This document shows, piece by piece, positions 42,291 through 52,206 of a stretch of 64,000 bases of DNA. Under the pieces are notes generated by a model, which was not told the DNA's origin, did not search any database, and saw only the letters and a list, made by a program, of their open reading frames with translations. Both the position numbers and the translations under genes were made by a program. The stretch covers positions 186,001 to 250,000 of the forward strand of contig NZ_LZZW01000031.1 in assembly GCF_014170375.1 (NCBI RefSeq), written 5' to 3'. How positions within the stretch are numbered: position 1 is the stretch's first letter; every line of letters begins with the position of its first letter. The DNA comes from Variovorax sp. UMC13 (GTDB lineage Bacteria > Pseudomonadota > Gammaproteobacteria > Burkholderiales > Burkholderiaceae_C).

Positions 42291-44741
42291 TCAGGGCACC
42301 CGGTGATGCCAGTAGCGCGGCTGGCTCGCACGCTCGCAGCCCACGGCCTGCGGCTGCCGGCTCGACCACCGGGCCGCGCCGCAATGCGGGCTGTCGATCA
42401 CGGTGGTGCCGCGCGCCGCATAGGCCTCGCGCACCGGCGGCGCCGGATGGCCGAAGCGGTTGCGGTAGCCGGCCTGCACCAGCGCCAGCCGCGGCCGCAC
42501 CGCGTCGAGCAGGGCCGGGCTCGACGAGGTCTTGCTGCCGTGGTGCGGAACCAGCAGCAGGTCGGCCTGCAGCGCCCCTTCGGCCGCGCGCGCGGCCAGC
42601 GCTTCCTCCTGCGCGCGCTCGATGTCGCCGGCCAGCAGCACACTCGCGCGGCCGTTGCCGATGCGCAGCACGCAGGACACGCTGTTGGGCTTGGCCGCGA
42701 CGCGCGCGTAGTCGGCCTCGACCGGATGCAGCAGCTCGAAGTCGACGCCGTCCCATCGCCAGCGCTGGCCGGCCAGGCAGCGCCGCGCCGGCCGCAGCGC
42801 CTGCAGCGGATGGGCGGCTTCGATCGAGCTCAGCAGCGCGGCCTGTGGCTGCATCGCGAGCACGGCCGGCGCGCCGCCGGTGTGGTCGCTGTCGCGGTGG
42901 CTCAGCACCACGGTGTCGAGCCGCTCGCCCAGCGCGCGCAACAGCGGCACCAGCACGCGCTGGCCCGCGTCGCTGTCGAGGCTGTAGCGCGGCCCGGCGT
43001 CGTAGAGCAGGCTGTGGGTCGCGGTGCGCACCAGCACCGCATTGCCCTGGCCGACGTCGGCGGCCAGCAGGTCGAACTCGCCCGCGGGCGGCCGCGGCAC
43101 TTGCCACAGCAGCACCGGCAGCAGCAGCGGCACGCCGAGCAGCCGCGCCGACCAGGGCAGGCGCATGGCGAGCAGCACGCCGCCCAGCACGCCACCGGCC
43201 GCGGCCCACAGCGGCGGGGCCGGCAGCGAGACGGTGGCCAGCGGCATGGCCGCCAGCCACTCGAGCCACCACGACAGCGCGCGCACCGCCCAGGCTGCCA
43301 GGTCCCACAGTGGCGGCGCCACCGCACCGAGCATGGCCAGCGGCGTCAGCACCAGCGTGACCCAGGGGATGGCCAGCGCGTTGGCCAGCAGGCCCACCAC
43401 CGACACCTGCTGGAACAGCAGCAGGGTCAGCGGCGCCAGCGCCAGCGTGACCACGGCCTGCTCGCGCGCCAAGCGGTACAGGCGCGCGCGCCAGCCCTTG
43501 GCCTGTTCGCCATCCACGCCCGCATCGGTGGCGAACAGCGCGGCCACGGCCACGAAGCTGAGCCAGAAGCCGGCCTGCATCAGCGCCCAGGGGTCGGCGA
43601 TCACCACCACCGCGCAGGCCAGCAGCCAGACGCAGGGCCAGGGCCAGCGCCGGCCCGCGATGCGCAGCAGTGCCACCGTGGCCAGCATCAGCACCGTGCG
43701 CTGCGAGGGCACGCCCCAGCCGCTGAACAAGGCATACAGACCGGCCAACGCCACCCCACCCACCAACGCGGCCTGCTGGGCCGGCCAGCGCAGCATCAGC
43801 CGCGTGCTGCGACGCCACAGCCACCCCACGGCCAGGGCCGCGAGCCAGGCGAACATGGTGATGTGGAGCCCCGAGATCGACACCAGGTGCGCGACGCCGG
43901 TGGCGCGGTAGATGTCCCAGTCGACACGGTCGATCGCGCTCTGGTCGCCGGTCACCAGCGCGGCGATCACGCCCGCCGTGCGCCGGTCGGCGATGCGCGC
44001 GAAGGCCGCATCGCGCACGGCTTCTCGCGCGCGCTCCACCGGATGGCGCCAGGTGTCGCCGAGGCGTGCGGGCGCTGCATCCTGGGCGCCGGCGCGCACA
44101 TAGCCGGTCGCCTGCACGCCCTGCTCCCACAGCTGCAGCTCCTGGTCGAAGCCCTTGGGGTTGAGGTTGCCGTGCGGCGCTTTGAGCCGCACGGTGAGCT
44201 GCCAGCGTTCGCCGGCGTGCAGGGGCTCGGGACGACGGAGGGGTGCGGCATCCGCGGCGGGCGTCGCGCGGGTCCAGAGTCCCGTGCCTTCGGCGTACCA
44301 GCCCAGCGCCAGGCGCGGAGGCAGCTGCACGGCGCCGCCCGCAGGTTCCAGCGAGCGGGCCGACTCGACATCGAAACGGAAACGCGTGCCGCCCTCGTCG
44401 CGCTGCGGCATCTGCGCGACCACGCCGTTGACCTGCAGGTCGCGGCCCTCCAGGGCCGGGTCCAGCGCCTGCGCGGCGAACACCGCCGCACGCCAGCCGG
44501 TAAGCCCGGCGCCGAAGGCCAGGCCGATCAGCAGCAGGGCCGCGAGCCCGCGCCGGCCGACCGGCCGCAGGCGCCATCGGACGCGCCAGGCGAGCCCACA
44601 GGCCAACGCGGCTGTCACAAGTGCGGCATAGACTGCCTCGGACCACAGCGCGGGCTGCTGCAGCTGCAGGGCCGCGCCCGCGATCGCGCCGGCCATGGCG
44701 GCGAAGGCCGCCCAGCCGCGCCGTTCGCGTGGCGCTACCAC
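42291..44741 (-). CDS. comEC: ComEC/Rec2 DNA-uptake channel protein
   Basis: An 816-residue inner-membrane protein for transfer of single-stranded DNA during natural transformation. An N-terminal OB-like domain is followed by the competence domain (DWDIYRATGVAHLVSISGLH, then LMLATVALLRIAGRRWPWP) with many membrane helices. The C-terminal metallo-beta-lactamase domain has DVGQGNAVLVRT and LSHRDSDHTGG, then VPHHGSKTSS. All expected parts are present, so it looks functional. It is divergent from the transglutaminase operon. Confidence 0.92.
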   Translation of the reverse strand: MVAPRERRGWAAFAAMAGAIAGAALQLQQPALWSEAVYAALVTAALACGLAWRVRWRLRPVGRRGLAALLLIGLAFGAGLTGWRAAVFAAQALDPALEGRDLQVNGVVAQMPQRDEGGTRFRFDVESARSLEPAGGAVQLPPRLALGWYAEGTGLWTRATPAADAAPLRRPEPLHAGERWQLTVRLKAPHGNLNPKGFDQELQLWEQGVQATGYVRAGAQDAAPARLGDTWRHPVERAREAVRDAAFARIADRRTAGVIAALVTGDQSAIDRVDWDIYRATGVAHLVSISGLHITMFAWLAALAVGWLWRRSTRLMLRWPAQQAALVGGVALAGLYALFSGWGVPSQRTVLMLATVALLRIAGRRWPWPCVWLLACAVVVIADPWALMQAGFWLSFVAVAALFATDAGVDGEQAKGWRARLYRLAREQAVVTLALAPLTLLLFQQVSVVGLLANALAIPWVTLVLTPLAMLGAVAPPLWDLAAWAVRALSWWLEWLAAMPLATVSLPAPPLWAAAGGVLGGVLLAMRLPWSARLLGVPLLLPVLLWQVPRPPAGEFDLLAADVGQGNAVLVRTATHSLLYDAGPRYSLDSDAGQRVLVPLLRALGERLDTVVLSHRDSDHTGGAPAVLAMQPQAALLSSIEAAHPLQALRPARRCLAGQRWRWDGVDFELLHPVEADYARVAAKPNSVSCVLRIGNGRASVLLAGDIERAQEEALAARAAEGALQADLLLVPHHGSKTSSSPALLDAVRPRLALVQAGYRNRFGHPAPPVREAYAARGTTVIDSPHCGAARWSSRQPQAVGCERASQPRYWHHRVP

Positions 44742-44873
44742 GAAAACACTCTCGATTCCATACGGCAGGGCCTCCCTTTCAACGCTCTGATGGCGCGTAA
44801 ATTGCTATGCCTGTGGGCTAGTATGCGTCTCACTTGAGGCACGTCGCCACTCGCTCCGCTCCGAGAACCACTG
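44742..44873. promoter_or_regulatory. Divergent spacer comEC / transglutaminase operon
   Basis: A 132-base spacer that must hold promoters for comEC and for the transglutaminase operon. It has an A/T-richer section around 44795-44830, but no boxes can be named with confidence. Confidence 0.3.
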
Positions 44874-47800
44874 ATGTCCATTCACGCCGCTCTTCACCAC
44901 GTCACCCACTACAAGTACGACCGTCCGGTGCAGCTCGGCCCGCAGGTGGTGCGCCTGCGTCCGGCGCCCCATTGCCGCAGCAACGTCATCTCGTATTCGC
45001 TGCGCATCGAGCCCGAACAGCATTTCGTCAACTGGCAGCAGGACCCCTTCGCCAACTACCAGGCGCGGCTGGTCTTCCCCGAGAAGACACGCGAGTTCAA
45101 GGTCACGGTCGACCTGGTGGTCGAGATGGCGGTCTACAACCCCTTCGACTTCTTCCTCGAGCCGCAGGCCGAGAACTTCCCCTTCAAGTACACCGCCTCG
45201 CAGGCCGAGGAACTCGCGCCCTACCTGGTGGCCGACCCGGCCACGCCGCTGGTGCAGGCCTACCTCGACAAGATCGATCGCAAGGAGCAGCGCACCATCG
45301 ACTTCCTGGTCGGCATCAACCAGCAGGTGCAGTCGGACGTCAACTACCTGATCCGCATGGAGCCCGGCGTGCAGACGCCGGAAGAGACGCTGACCAATGG
45401 CAGCGGCTCCTGCCGCGACTCGGGCTGGCTGCTGGTGCAGCTGCTGCGCCACATGGGCCTGGCCGCGCGCTTCGTCTCGGGCTACCTGATCCAGCTCACG
45501 CCCGACGTCAAGGCGCTCGACGGCCCGAGCGGCACCACGGTCGACTTCACCGACCTGCACGCCTGGTGCGAGGTCTACCTGCCCGGCGCGGGCTGGATCG
45601 GCCTCGACGCCACCTCGGGCCTGCTGGCCGGCGAAGGCCATATCCCGCTGGCCTGCACGCCCACGCCCTCGAGCGCCGCGCCGATCGAAGGCGTGGTGGA
45701 CGACGCCGAGGTCGAGTTCGGCCACGAGATGGTGGTCACGCGCATCCATGAATCGCCGCGCGTCACCAAGCCCTACACCGAGGAGCAGTGGGCCGAGGTG
45801 CTGGCCTTGGGCGAGGCGGTCGACAAGCGGCTGGCGGCCGGCGACGTGCGCCTCACGATGGGCGGCGAGCCGACCTATGTGGCGACCGGCGACCGCGACG
45901 CGGCCGAATGGAACACCGACGCACTGGGCCCGACCAAGCGCGGCTATGCCACCGAACTCGTGCAGAAGCTGCGCGCCGAATACGGCGACGGCGGCTTCCT
46001 GCATTTCGGCCAGGGCAAGTGGTACCCGGGCGAACAATTGCCGCGCTGGGCGCTGTCGATCTTCTGGCGCGCCGACGGCCAGCCCGTGTGGCACGACCCC
46101 GAACTGTTCGCCGACGAGCGGGTGCCCACCCACTACACCAGCGAGGACGCGCGCCGCTTCACCACCGTGCTGGCGCACCGCCTGGGCCTGACCGAGCGCT
46201 ACATCCAGCCGGCCTACGAAGACACCTACTACTACCTCTGGCGCGAGCGCCGGCTGCCGGTCAACGTCGACCCCTTCGACTCCAAGCTCGACGACGAGAT
46301 GGAGCGGGTGCGCCTGCGACGGGTGTTCACGCAGAAGCTCGACGCGGTGATCGGCTACATGCTGCCGATCGAGCCCGCGAGCGCCGACCGCGACGCGCCC
46401 GCGCTCGAAGGCCCGGGCTGGAAGACCGGCCCCTGGTTCCTGCGCGACGACCGCATGTACCTGATCCCGGGCGACTCGCCCATGGGCTACCGGCTGCCGC
46501 TCGACTCGCAGCCCTGGGTGCGCAAGGGCGACTACCCCTACCTGATCGACCGCGACCCGACCGCGCCCGTGGGCAGCCTGCCCGACGCGGCCGACTACCG
46601 CGCGCGCTATGCCGGCCCGCCGGTCGGCCCCAAGGCCGACATGGGCACCGTGCCCTATGCCTTCGGCACGCCGCCGGCCTCGGGCGCGGCGCTGCGCATG
46701 CAGACGCCGGCAAGCGCCGCCAGTGCAGCCAGTGCCACGGGCCTCGGCGCGACCGAGGCCGACGGCCGGACGCCGCGCCAGCCCGGCCGCGGCGAATCGG
46801 CCCACTGGATCACGCGCAGCGCGCTGTGCGTCGAGGTGCGCGACCCGCGCCGCGCCAACGGCCCGGCCGCGGAGAAGGTGGGCAGCGCCTCGGGCGTGCT
46901 CTACGTCTTCATGCCGCCGCTCAAACGCCTGGAGGACTACCTCGACCTGGTCGCGGCCATCGAGGCCACCTCGGTGCAGCTGGGCCTGCAGATCGTGATG
47001 GAAGGCTACCCGCCGCCGCGCGACCCGCGTCTGAAGATGCTGGCCGTCACGCCCGACCCGGGCGTGATCGAGGTCAACATCCATCCGGCCAACAACTGGA
47101 AGGAACTGGTCGCCCACACCGAGTTCCTCTACGACGCGGCCTTCGAGACCCGGCTGTCGGCCGAGAAGTTCATGACCGACGGCCGCCACACCGGCACCGG
47201 CGGAGGCAACCACTTCGTGATGGGCGGCGCCACGCCCAACGACAGCCCCTTCCTGCGCCGGCCCGAGCTGCTGGCCAGCCTGCTGCTCTACTGGCACAAC
47301 CACCCCTCGCTGAGCTACCTGTTCTCGGGCATGTTCATCGGCCCGACCAGCCAGGCACCGCGCGTGGACGAAGCGCGCAACGACCAGGTCTACGAGCTGG
47401 AGATCGCGCTCAAGGAGATCGCGAAGAACCGCGAGATCTACGGCGCCAACATGCCGGCCTGGCTGGTCGACCGCACGCTGCGCAACATCCTGGTCGACGT
47501 GACCGGCAACACGCACCGCAGCGAGTTCTGCATCGACAAGCTCTACTCGCCCGACTCCAGCACCGGCCGCCTGGGCCTGCTCGAACTGCGCGCCTTCGAG
47601 ATGCCGCCGCATGCGCGCATGAGCATCGCCCAGCAGCTGCTGCTGCGCGCCTTCATCGCGCGCTTCTGGGACGAACCCTACAAGGCGCCCGCCACCCGCT
47701 GGGGCACCGAGCTGCACGACCGCTTCCTGCTGCCGACCTTCGTCAAGATGGACTTCGACGACGTGATCAGCGAGATGCGCCAGGCCGGCTTCGCCTTCGA

Positions 47801-48383
47801 CCCGAACTGGTTCGCGCCGCACCTCGAGTTCCGCTTCCCGCTGGTCGGGCAGGTGCAGGCCATGGGCGTCGAGCTGTCGCTGCGCAACGCGCTCGAACCC
47901 TGGCACGTGATGGGCGAGGAAGGCTCGGCCGGCGGCACGGTGCGCTATGTCGACTCCTCGCTCGAACGCATCGAGGTGCGCGTGACCGGCCTCAACGAAA
48001 GCCGCCACGTGATCACCGTCAACGGCAAGGTGCTGCCGCTGCAGCCCACGGGCACGGTGGGCGAATTCGTCGCCGGCGTGCGCTACAAGGCCTGGAACCC
48101 GCCCTCGGCGCTGCACCCCAGCATCGGCGCGCATGCGCCGCTGACCTTCGACATCGTCGACACCTGGATGAAGCGCTCGCTGGGCGGCTGCCAGTACTTC
48201 GTGGCCCATCCGGGCGGGCGCAACTACGACACCTTCCCGGTCAACGCCTACGAGGCCGAGAGCCGGCGCATGTCGCGCTTCACGCGCACCGGCCACACGC
48301 CGGGCTTGATGAAGACGCCGCCGGCCACCATCGAATTGGCCGGCAGCCGCGAATTCCCGTTCACGCTGGACTTGCGCCGGTGA
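44874..48383 (+). CDS. Transglutaminase-DUF2126 protein
   Basis: An 1169-residue protein. The N-terminal bacterial transglutaminase-like domain (about 1-290) carries a papain-type triad: C180 in GSGSCRDSGW, H229 in DLHAWCEVYLPG and D245 in GLDATSGL. The remaining residues form the large DUF2126 region, with RLTMGGEPTYVATGDRD, GQGKWYPGEQLPRW and GTGGGNHFVMGG. It lacks a signal peptide. Family members are linked with circularly permuted ATP-grasp/alpha-E proteins and are thought to make or cut peptide-like amide bonds. It starts the three-gene operon. Confidence 0.9.
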   Translation: MSIHAALHHVTHYKYDRPVQLGPQVVRLRPAPHCRSNVISYSLRIEPEQHFVNWQQDPFANYQARLVFPEKTREFKVTVDLVVEMAVYNPFDFFLEPQAENFPFKYTASQAEELAPYLVADPATPLVQAYLDKIDRKEQRTIDFLVGINQQVQSDVNYLIRMEPGVQTPEETLTNGSGSCRDSGWLLVQLLRHMGLAARFVSGYLIQLTPDVKALDGPSGTTVDFTDLHAWCEVYLPGAGWIGLDATSGLLAGEGHIPLACTPTPSSAAPIEGVVDDAEVEFGHEMVVTRIHESPRVTKPYTEEQWAEVLALGEAVDKRLAAGDVRLTMGGEPTYVATGDRDAAEWNTDALGPTKRGYATELVQKLRAEYGDGGFLHFGQGKWYPGEQLPRWALSIFWRADGQPVWHDPELFADERVPTHYTSEDARRFTTVLAHRLGLTERYIQPAYEDTYYYLWRERRLPVNVDPFDSKLDDEMERVRLRRVFTQKLDAVIGYMLPIEPASADRDAPALEGPGWKTGPWFLRDDRMYLIPGDSPMGYRLPLDSQPWVRKGDYPYLIDRDPTAPVGSLPDAADYRARYAGPPVGPKADMGTVPYAFGTPPASGAALRMQTPASAASAASATGLGATEADGRTPRQPGRGESAHWITRSALCVEVRDPRRANGPAAEKVGSASGVLYVFMPPLKRLEDYLDLVAAIEATSVQLGLQIVMEGYPPPRDPRLKMLAVTPDPGVIEVNIHPANNWKELVAHTEFLYDAAFETRLSAEKFMTDGRHTGTGGGNHFVMGGATPNDSPFLRRPELLASLLLYWHNHPSLSYLFSGMFIGPTSQAPRVDEARNDQVYELEIALKEIAKNREIYGANMPAWLVDRTLRNILVDVTGNTHRSEFCIDKLYSPDSSTGRLGLLELRAFEMPPHARMSIAQQLLLRAFIARFWDEPYKAPATRWGTELHDRFLLPTFVKMDFDDVISEMRQAGFAFDPNWFAPHLEFRFPLVGQVQAMGVELSLRNALEPWHVMGEEGSAGGTVRYVDSSLERIEVRVTGLNESRHVITVNGKVLPLQPTGTVGEFVAGVRYKAWNPPSALHPSIGAHAPLTFDIVDTWMKRSLGGCQYFVAHPGGRNYDTFPVNAYEAESRRMSRFTRTGHTPGLMKTPPATIELAGSREFPFTLDLRR

Positions 48384-48465
48384 GGACTTCTTCCATGCGC
48401 GTTGCGGCGATTTGTCACGTCTTCCCGGGCGCCGTCGATGACGGCGGTGTGACAATCGGCGCACC
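48384..48465 (+). other. Spacer within the transglutaminase operon
   Basis: An 82-base gap with a short GC stem region, but no T-run that would end transcription. It sets the GTG start chosen for the next gene. Confidence 0.3.
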
Positions 48466-51162
48466 GTGGAACCCCTGAACGAATCGCTCTTCGAAGCCCA
48501 AGCGCTCGAATCCCCTGCCGCGCTGGCCTCGGCGCTGGCGCCTGCCGCCTCGGCCGGCCATTTCGACGAGTTGCGCGGCGCGGCGACGCCGGTGGTGCCG
48601 CCGCGGCCCGTTGCTCCGAGCGCCGCGCCGGTGCTGCACGACGTGGCGCAGCCGCCGGCGGTCGCGGCCGCTGCGACGGCCAAGGCCCCCGAACCCGCCG
48701 AACTCGCACCCCCCTGGCGCCGCTTCTTCGAACATCTGGGCCACGGCGGCTTCACCGACCTGCCGCGGCGCGCGACCCGCATGGCGCGGCAGATCCGCGA
48801 CAACGGCGTCACCTACAACGTCTATGCCGATGCCGACGGCCCGCAGCGCCCCTGGTCGCTGGACCTGTTCCCGCTGATCATCTCGCCCGAGAGCTGGACC
48901 CAGATCGAGGCCGGCGTGCAGCAGCGCGTGCGCGTGCTCGACCGCGTGATGGCCGACGTCTACGGCCCGCAGCAGCTGCTGGCCGAAGGCCTGCTGCCCG
49001 CAGCCTTGGTGCGCGGCCATCCGGGCTACCTGCGCGCCATGCACGGCGTGAAGCCGCCCGGCGACACCTGGCTGCACATCGCGGCCTTCGACCTGGCGCG
49101 CGGCCCCGACGGCAACTGGTGGGTGGTGTCGCAGCGCACCCAGGCGCCCTCGGGCCTGGGCTACCTGCTGGAGAACCGGCTGGCCATCTCGCGCCAGTTC
49201 CCGCAGGCCTTCGAGGAACTGCAGGTCCAGCGGCTGGCCGCCACCTACAGCGCGATGATGGAAGGCCTGCAGCGCATGTGCCCAGCCGGTTCGCCGCCGC
49301 ACATCGCGCTGCTCACGCCCGGCCCCTACAACGAGACCTACTTCGAGCACGCCTACCTGGCGCGCTATTTGGGCGTGACGCTGGTCGAGGGCAGCGACCT
49401 CACGGTGCGCGACCAGCGCGTGTACCTCAAGACATTGCAGGGCCTGCGCCCGGTGCACGGCCTGATCAAGCGGCTCGACGACCAGTTCCTCGACCCGCTG
49501 GAACTGCGCCCCGACTCCACGCTGGGCGTGCCCGGCCTGCTGCAGGCGATCCGCGCGGGCAACCTGCTGGTGGCCAACATGCCGGGCTCGGCCTTTCTGG
49601 AATCGCCCGCGCTGCTGGGCTTTTTGCCGGCGCTGGCGCGGCGCCTGATCGGCGAGAAGCTGCAGCTGCCGGCGCTGCCGACCTGGTGGTGCGGCGAGCG
49701 CGCCGCGCTCGAGGCCGCGCTGCCCCAACTGGGCGACTGCGCGATCAAGGCCACCTACCCGGGCGAGGATTCGCACACCAGCTTCGAAGCCGTGCTGGGC
49801 AGCCGCATGGGCCGGCGCGAGCTCGACGAATGGGCCGGCCGCATCGTGCGCCAGGGCGACGAGCACACGGTGCAGAGTTATCTGCCGCTGTCGCAGATGC
49901 CGACCTGGTCGGAACATGCCGACCGCGGCCGGATCGCACCGCGCTCGATGCTGCTGCGCGTGTTCGCGGTCAGCGACGGCGCGCAGTCCTGGCGCGTGCT
50001 GCCCGGCGGGCTGGCGCGGCTGGCCGGCGCCAACGCGCAGATCGCGTCGATGCAGCGCGGCGGCAGCAGTGCCGACGTGTGGGTGCAGACGCACGGCGAG
50101 GTCGACCGCACCACGCTGCTGCAGCCGCAGGCCACGCCGGCCTCGCTGGCGCGGCACCGTGCGCCCGTGACCAGCCGCGCGGCCGAGAACATGTTCTGGC
50201 TGGGCCGCTACACCGAGCGCGCCGAGAACGCGGTGCGCCTGGCGCGCATCACGCTCGACCTGATGGGCGGCGAAGACCCCTCCTCCCGCACGCTGCTCGA
50301 ATGGCTGCACGGCCTGGCCACGCGCAACGCGCTGATCGCGCCCGGCGTGCCCATCGGCTCCAAGTCGCGCCGGGTGTTCGAGCGCGCGCTGATCGCCGAG
50401 CTGGGCAACGTCGAGACCGGCGGCAGCGTGGGCTACAACCTGCGCTGCGTGCGGCAGGCCGCGGCCGCGGTGCGCGAGCGCTTGTCGCAGGACCACTGGA
50501 ACCAGATCGTGCGCGCCGAGATCGACTTCCTGCACCAGACCACCGAGGAACCCGGCGAAACGCTCGACGGCACCCTGGCCGCGGGCGCCGCGCTGCGCTC
50601 GCTCGAGGCCGCGAGCGCGGCCCTGTCGTCCATGACCGGCGCCCAGACCGACCGCATGACGCGCGACGACGCCTGGCGCCTGCTGTCCATCGGCCGCCAC
50701 ATCGAGCGGCTGGCCTTTCTGTCGAGCGCGATGGCCGCGGGCTTCGCCAACGGCGCGGTGCACGAGGTCAGCGGCTTCGAGGCCATGGTGGCGCTGTTCG
50801 ACAGCACCATCACCTTCCATGCGCGCTACCAGCAGCGCCGCGACGTCGCGACCATGGTCGACCTGCTGGTGCTCGACGGCGACAACCCGCGTTCGCTGGC
50901 CTGGGTCACGCAGACGCTGCGCGGGCGCATCGCCAAGCTCGCGGGCAGCGCGCCCGGCACCTTGACCGCGCTGTCGTACGAGCTGCCCGACCCCGCCATG
51001 TGGACGCTCGAGCACCTGTGCGAGACCGACGCCGAAGGCCGCTACCCCGCGCTGATCCAGCTCTTCGAGTTCTGCGAGACCGCGGCCTACCATGTGTCGG
51101 ATGCGATCGGCATCCGCTACTTCACGCTCACCTCCGAGTCGGTGCGCTCGGTAGGCGTATGA
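48466..51162 (+). CDS. Circularly permuted ATP-grasp / alpha-E fusion protein
   Basis: An 898-residue fusion. After an Ala/Pro-rich N-terminus of about 80 residues comes the ATP-grasp part (RRFFEHLGHGGFTDLPRRAT, LFPLIISPESWTQIEAGVQQ, LLTPGPYNETYFEHAYLARY, AIKATYPGEDSHTSFEAV). From about residue 570 there is an alpha-E domain (SRAAENMFWLGRYTERAENA). The two domains are separate genes at 26.7-29.2 kb. GTG 48466 is the first start in frame and has no strong ribosome binding site; a later start within the Ala/Pro-rich part is possible. It is predicted to form amide bonds using ATP; the product is unknown. Confidence 0.86.
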   Translation: MEPLNESLFEAQALESPAALASALAPAASAGHFDELRGAATPVVPPRPVAPSAAPVLHDVAQPPAVAAAATAKAPEPAELAPPWRRFFEHLGHGGFTDLPRRATRMARQIRDNGVTYNVYADADGPQRPWSLDLFPLIISPESWTQIEAGVQQRVRVLDRVMADVYGPQQLLAEGLLPAALVRGHPGYLRAMHGVKPPGDTWLHIAAFDLARGPDGNWWVVSQRTQAPSGLGYLLENRLAISRQFPQAFEELQVQRLAATYSAMMEGLQRMCPAGSPPHIALLTPGPYNETYFEHAYLARYLGVTLVEGSDLTVRDQRVYLKTLQGLRPVHGLIKRLDDQFLDPLELRPDSTLGVPGLLQAIRAGNLLVANMPGSAFLESPALLGFLPALARRLIGEKLQLPALPTWWCGERAALEAALPQLGDCAIKATYPGEDSHTSFEAVLGSRMGRRELDEWAGRIVRQGDEHTVQSYLPLSQMPTWSEHADRGRIAPRSMLLRVFAVSDGAQSWRVLPGGLARLAGANAQIASMQRGGSSADVWVQTHGEVDRTTLLQPQATPASLARHRAPVTSRAAENMFWLGRYTERAENAVRLARITLDLMGGEDPSSRTLLEWLHGLATRNALIAPGVPIGSKSRRVFERALIAELGNVETGGSVGYNLRCVRQAAAAVRERLSQDHWNQIVRAEIDFLHQTTEEPGETLDGTLAAGAALRSLEAASAALSSMTGAQTDRMTRDDAWRLLSIGRHIERLAFLSSAMAAGFANGAVHEVSGFEAMVALFDSTITFHARYQQRRDVATMVDLLVLDGDNPRSLAWVTQTLRGRIAKLAGSAPGTLTALSYELPDPAMWTLEHLCETDAEGRYPALIQLFEFCETAAYHVSDAIGIRYFTLTSESVRSVGV

Positions 51163-51180
51163 CCTGAGCCCCTAACGACC

Positions 51181-52158
51181 ATGCGCCTGCACGTCACCCA
51201 CGAGACCCGCTACGACTACGTGCCGCCGGTCGAGACCGCGCAGCACCTGGCGCACCTCAAGCCGCGCGAGACCGCTTCGCAGAAGCTGCTGAGCCATGCG
51301 CTGTCGATCACGCCCGAGCCCGCGCAGCGCAGCGAATCGGCCGACGTCTACGGCAACACGCGCGCCTTCTTCGCGCTCGAGTCGACGCACGAGCACCTGG
51401 TGGTCAAGGCCCTGAGCGTGGTCGAGACCTCGGAGCCGGTGCTGGCCGAAAGCATCGCGCGCGAACTGCCCTGGGAGGCGGTGCGCGAGCGCTTCCGCTA
51501 TGCCAAGGGCGCGCGCTTCGATGCCGCATCGGACTTCGTCTTTCCCTCGCGCTACGTGCCGCGGCACGACGACTTCGCCGCCTACGCGCGTGCCAGCTTC
51601 CTGCCCGGCCGCCCGACCTTCGAGGTGGCGAGCGACCTGATGCAGCGCATGTACCGCGACTTCGACTACGACGCCACCAGCACCGAGATCAGCACGCCCG
51701 CGGTCGAGGCGCTGGCGCAGCGCAAGGGCGTGTGCCAGGACTTCGCCCACATCCTGATCGCCTGCTTCCGCACCATGGGCCTGCCCGCGCGCTACGTCAG
51801 CGGCTACCTGCTGACGCAGCCGCCGCCGGGCCAGCCGCGGCTGGTGGGCGCCGACGCCTCGCATGCCTGGGTGTCGGTCTACCTGCCCGGCGCGGACGGC
51901 CCGGGCGACTGGGCCGACTTCGACCCGACCAACGGCCGCCAGCCCGGCGAGGACTACGTGACCCTGGCCATCGGCCGCGACTACGCCGACGTCTCGCCGA
52001 TGCGCGGCGTGCTGCACGGCGGCGCGCGCCACACGCTCGACGTGGGGGTGACGGTGCAGCCGCAGGAGGAGTTGGCGGCCGCAGTCGCACCCTCGGCATC
52101 GGCATCGGCATCGCAGTCGCAGTCGCAGTCGCAATCGCAATCGCAATCCAGGACCTGA
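51181..52158 (+). CDS. Transglutaminase-like protein with Ser-Gln repeat tail
   Basis: A 325-residue protein with an N-terminal beta domain (MRLHVTHETRYDYVPPVETA) and a transglutaminase core. The triad is C185 in KGVCQDFAH, H228 in DASHAWVSVYLPG and D248 in DFDPTNGRQP. The last about 20 residues are a repetitive Ser-Ala/Ser-Gln tail encoded by a 6-base repeat. It lies 18 bases after the ATP-grasp fusion, completing the operon. It could be a peptidase acting on the ligase product or an amine-transferring enzyme. Confidence 0.9.
   Translation: MRLHVTHETRYDYVPPVETAQHLAHLKPRETASQKLLSHALSITPEPAQRSESADVYGNTRAFFALESTHEHLVVKALSVVETSEPVLAESIARELPWEAVRERFRYAKGARFDAASDFVFPSRYVPRHDDFAAYARASFLPGRPTFEVASDLMQRMYRDFDYDATSTEISTPAVEALAQRKGVCQDFAHILIACFRTMGLPARYVSGYLLTQPPPGQPRLVGADASHAWVSVYLPGADGPGDWADFDPTNGRQPGEDYVTLAIGRDYADVSPMRGVLHGGARHTLDVGVTVQPQEELAAAVAPSASASASQSQSQSQSQSQSRT
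52093..52149 (+). repeat. Hexanucleotide repeat encoding a Ser-Ala/Ser-Gln tail
   Basis: Three consecutive blocks of 6-base units: TCGGCA x3, TCGCAG x3 and TCGCAA x3 at the 3' end of the transglutaminase gene. Unit length is a multiple of three, so slippage changes tail length without changing frame. Confidence 0.85.
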
Positions 52159-52206
52159 ACCCCGCCGCCTGCAGGCCGCGGCCTGCCGCGCTACACTCCG
52201 CGCCTC

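Noticed and set aside
44805..48812. 1335-residue open frame antisense to the transglutaminase-DUF2126 gene
   Set aside because: Antisense to a protein with clear catalytic motifs; composition is that of a shadow frame.
48415..51093. 892-residue frame antisense to the ATP-grasp/alpha-E gene
   Set aside because: Same reason: biased composition and a convincing gene on the other strand.
52093..52149. CRISPR-like array
   Set aside because: Units are 6 bases without spacers and lie inside a coding frame; a simple repeat.
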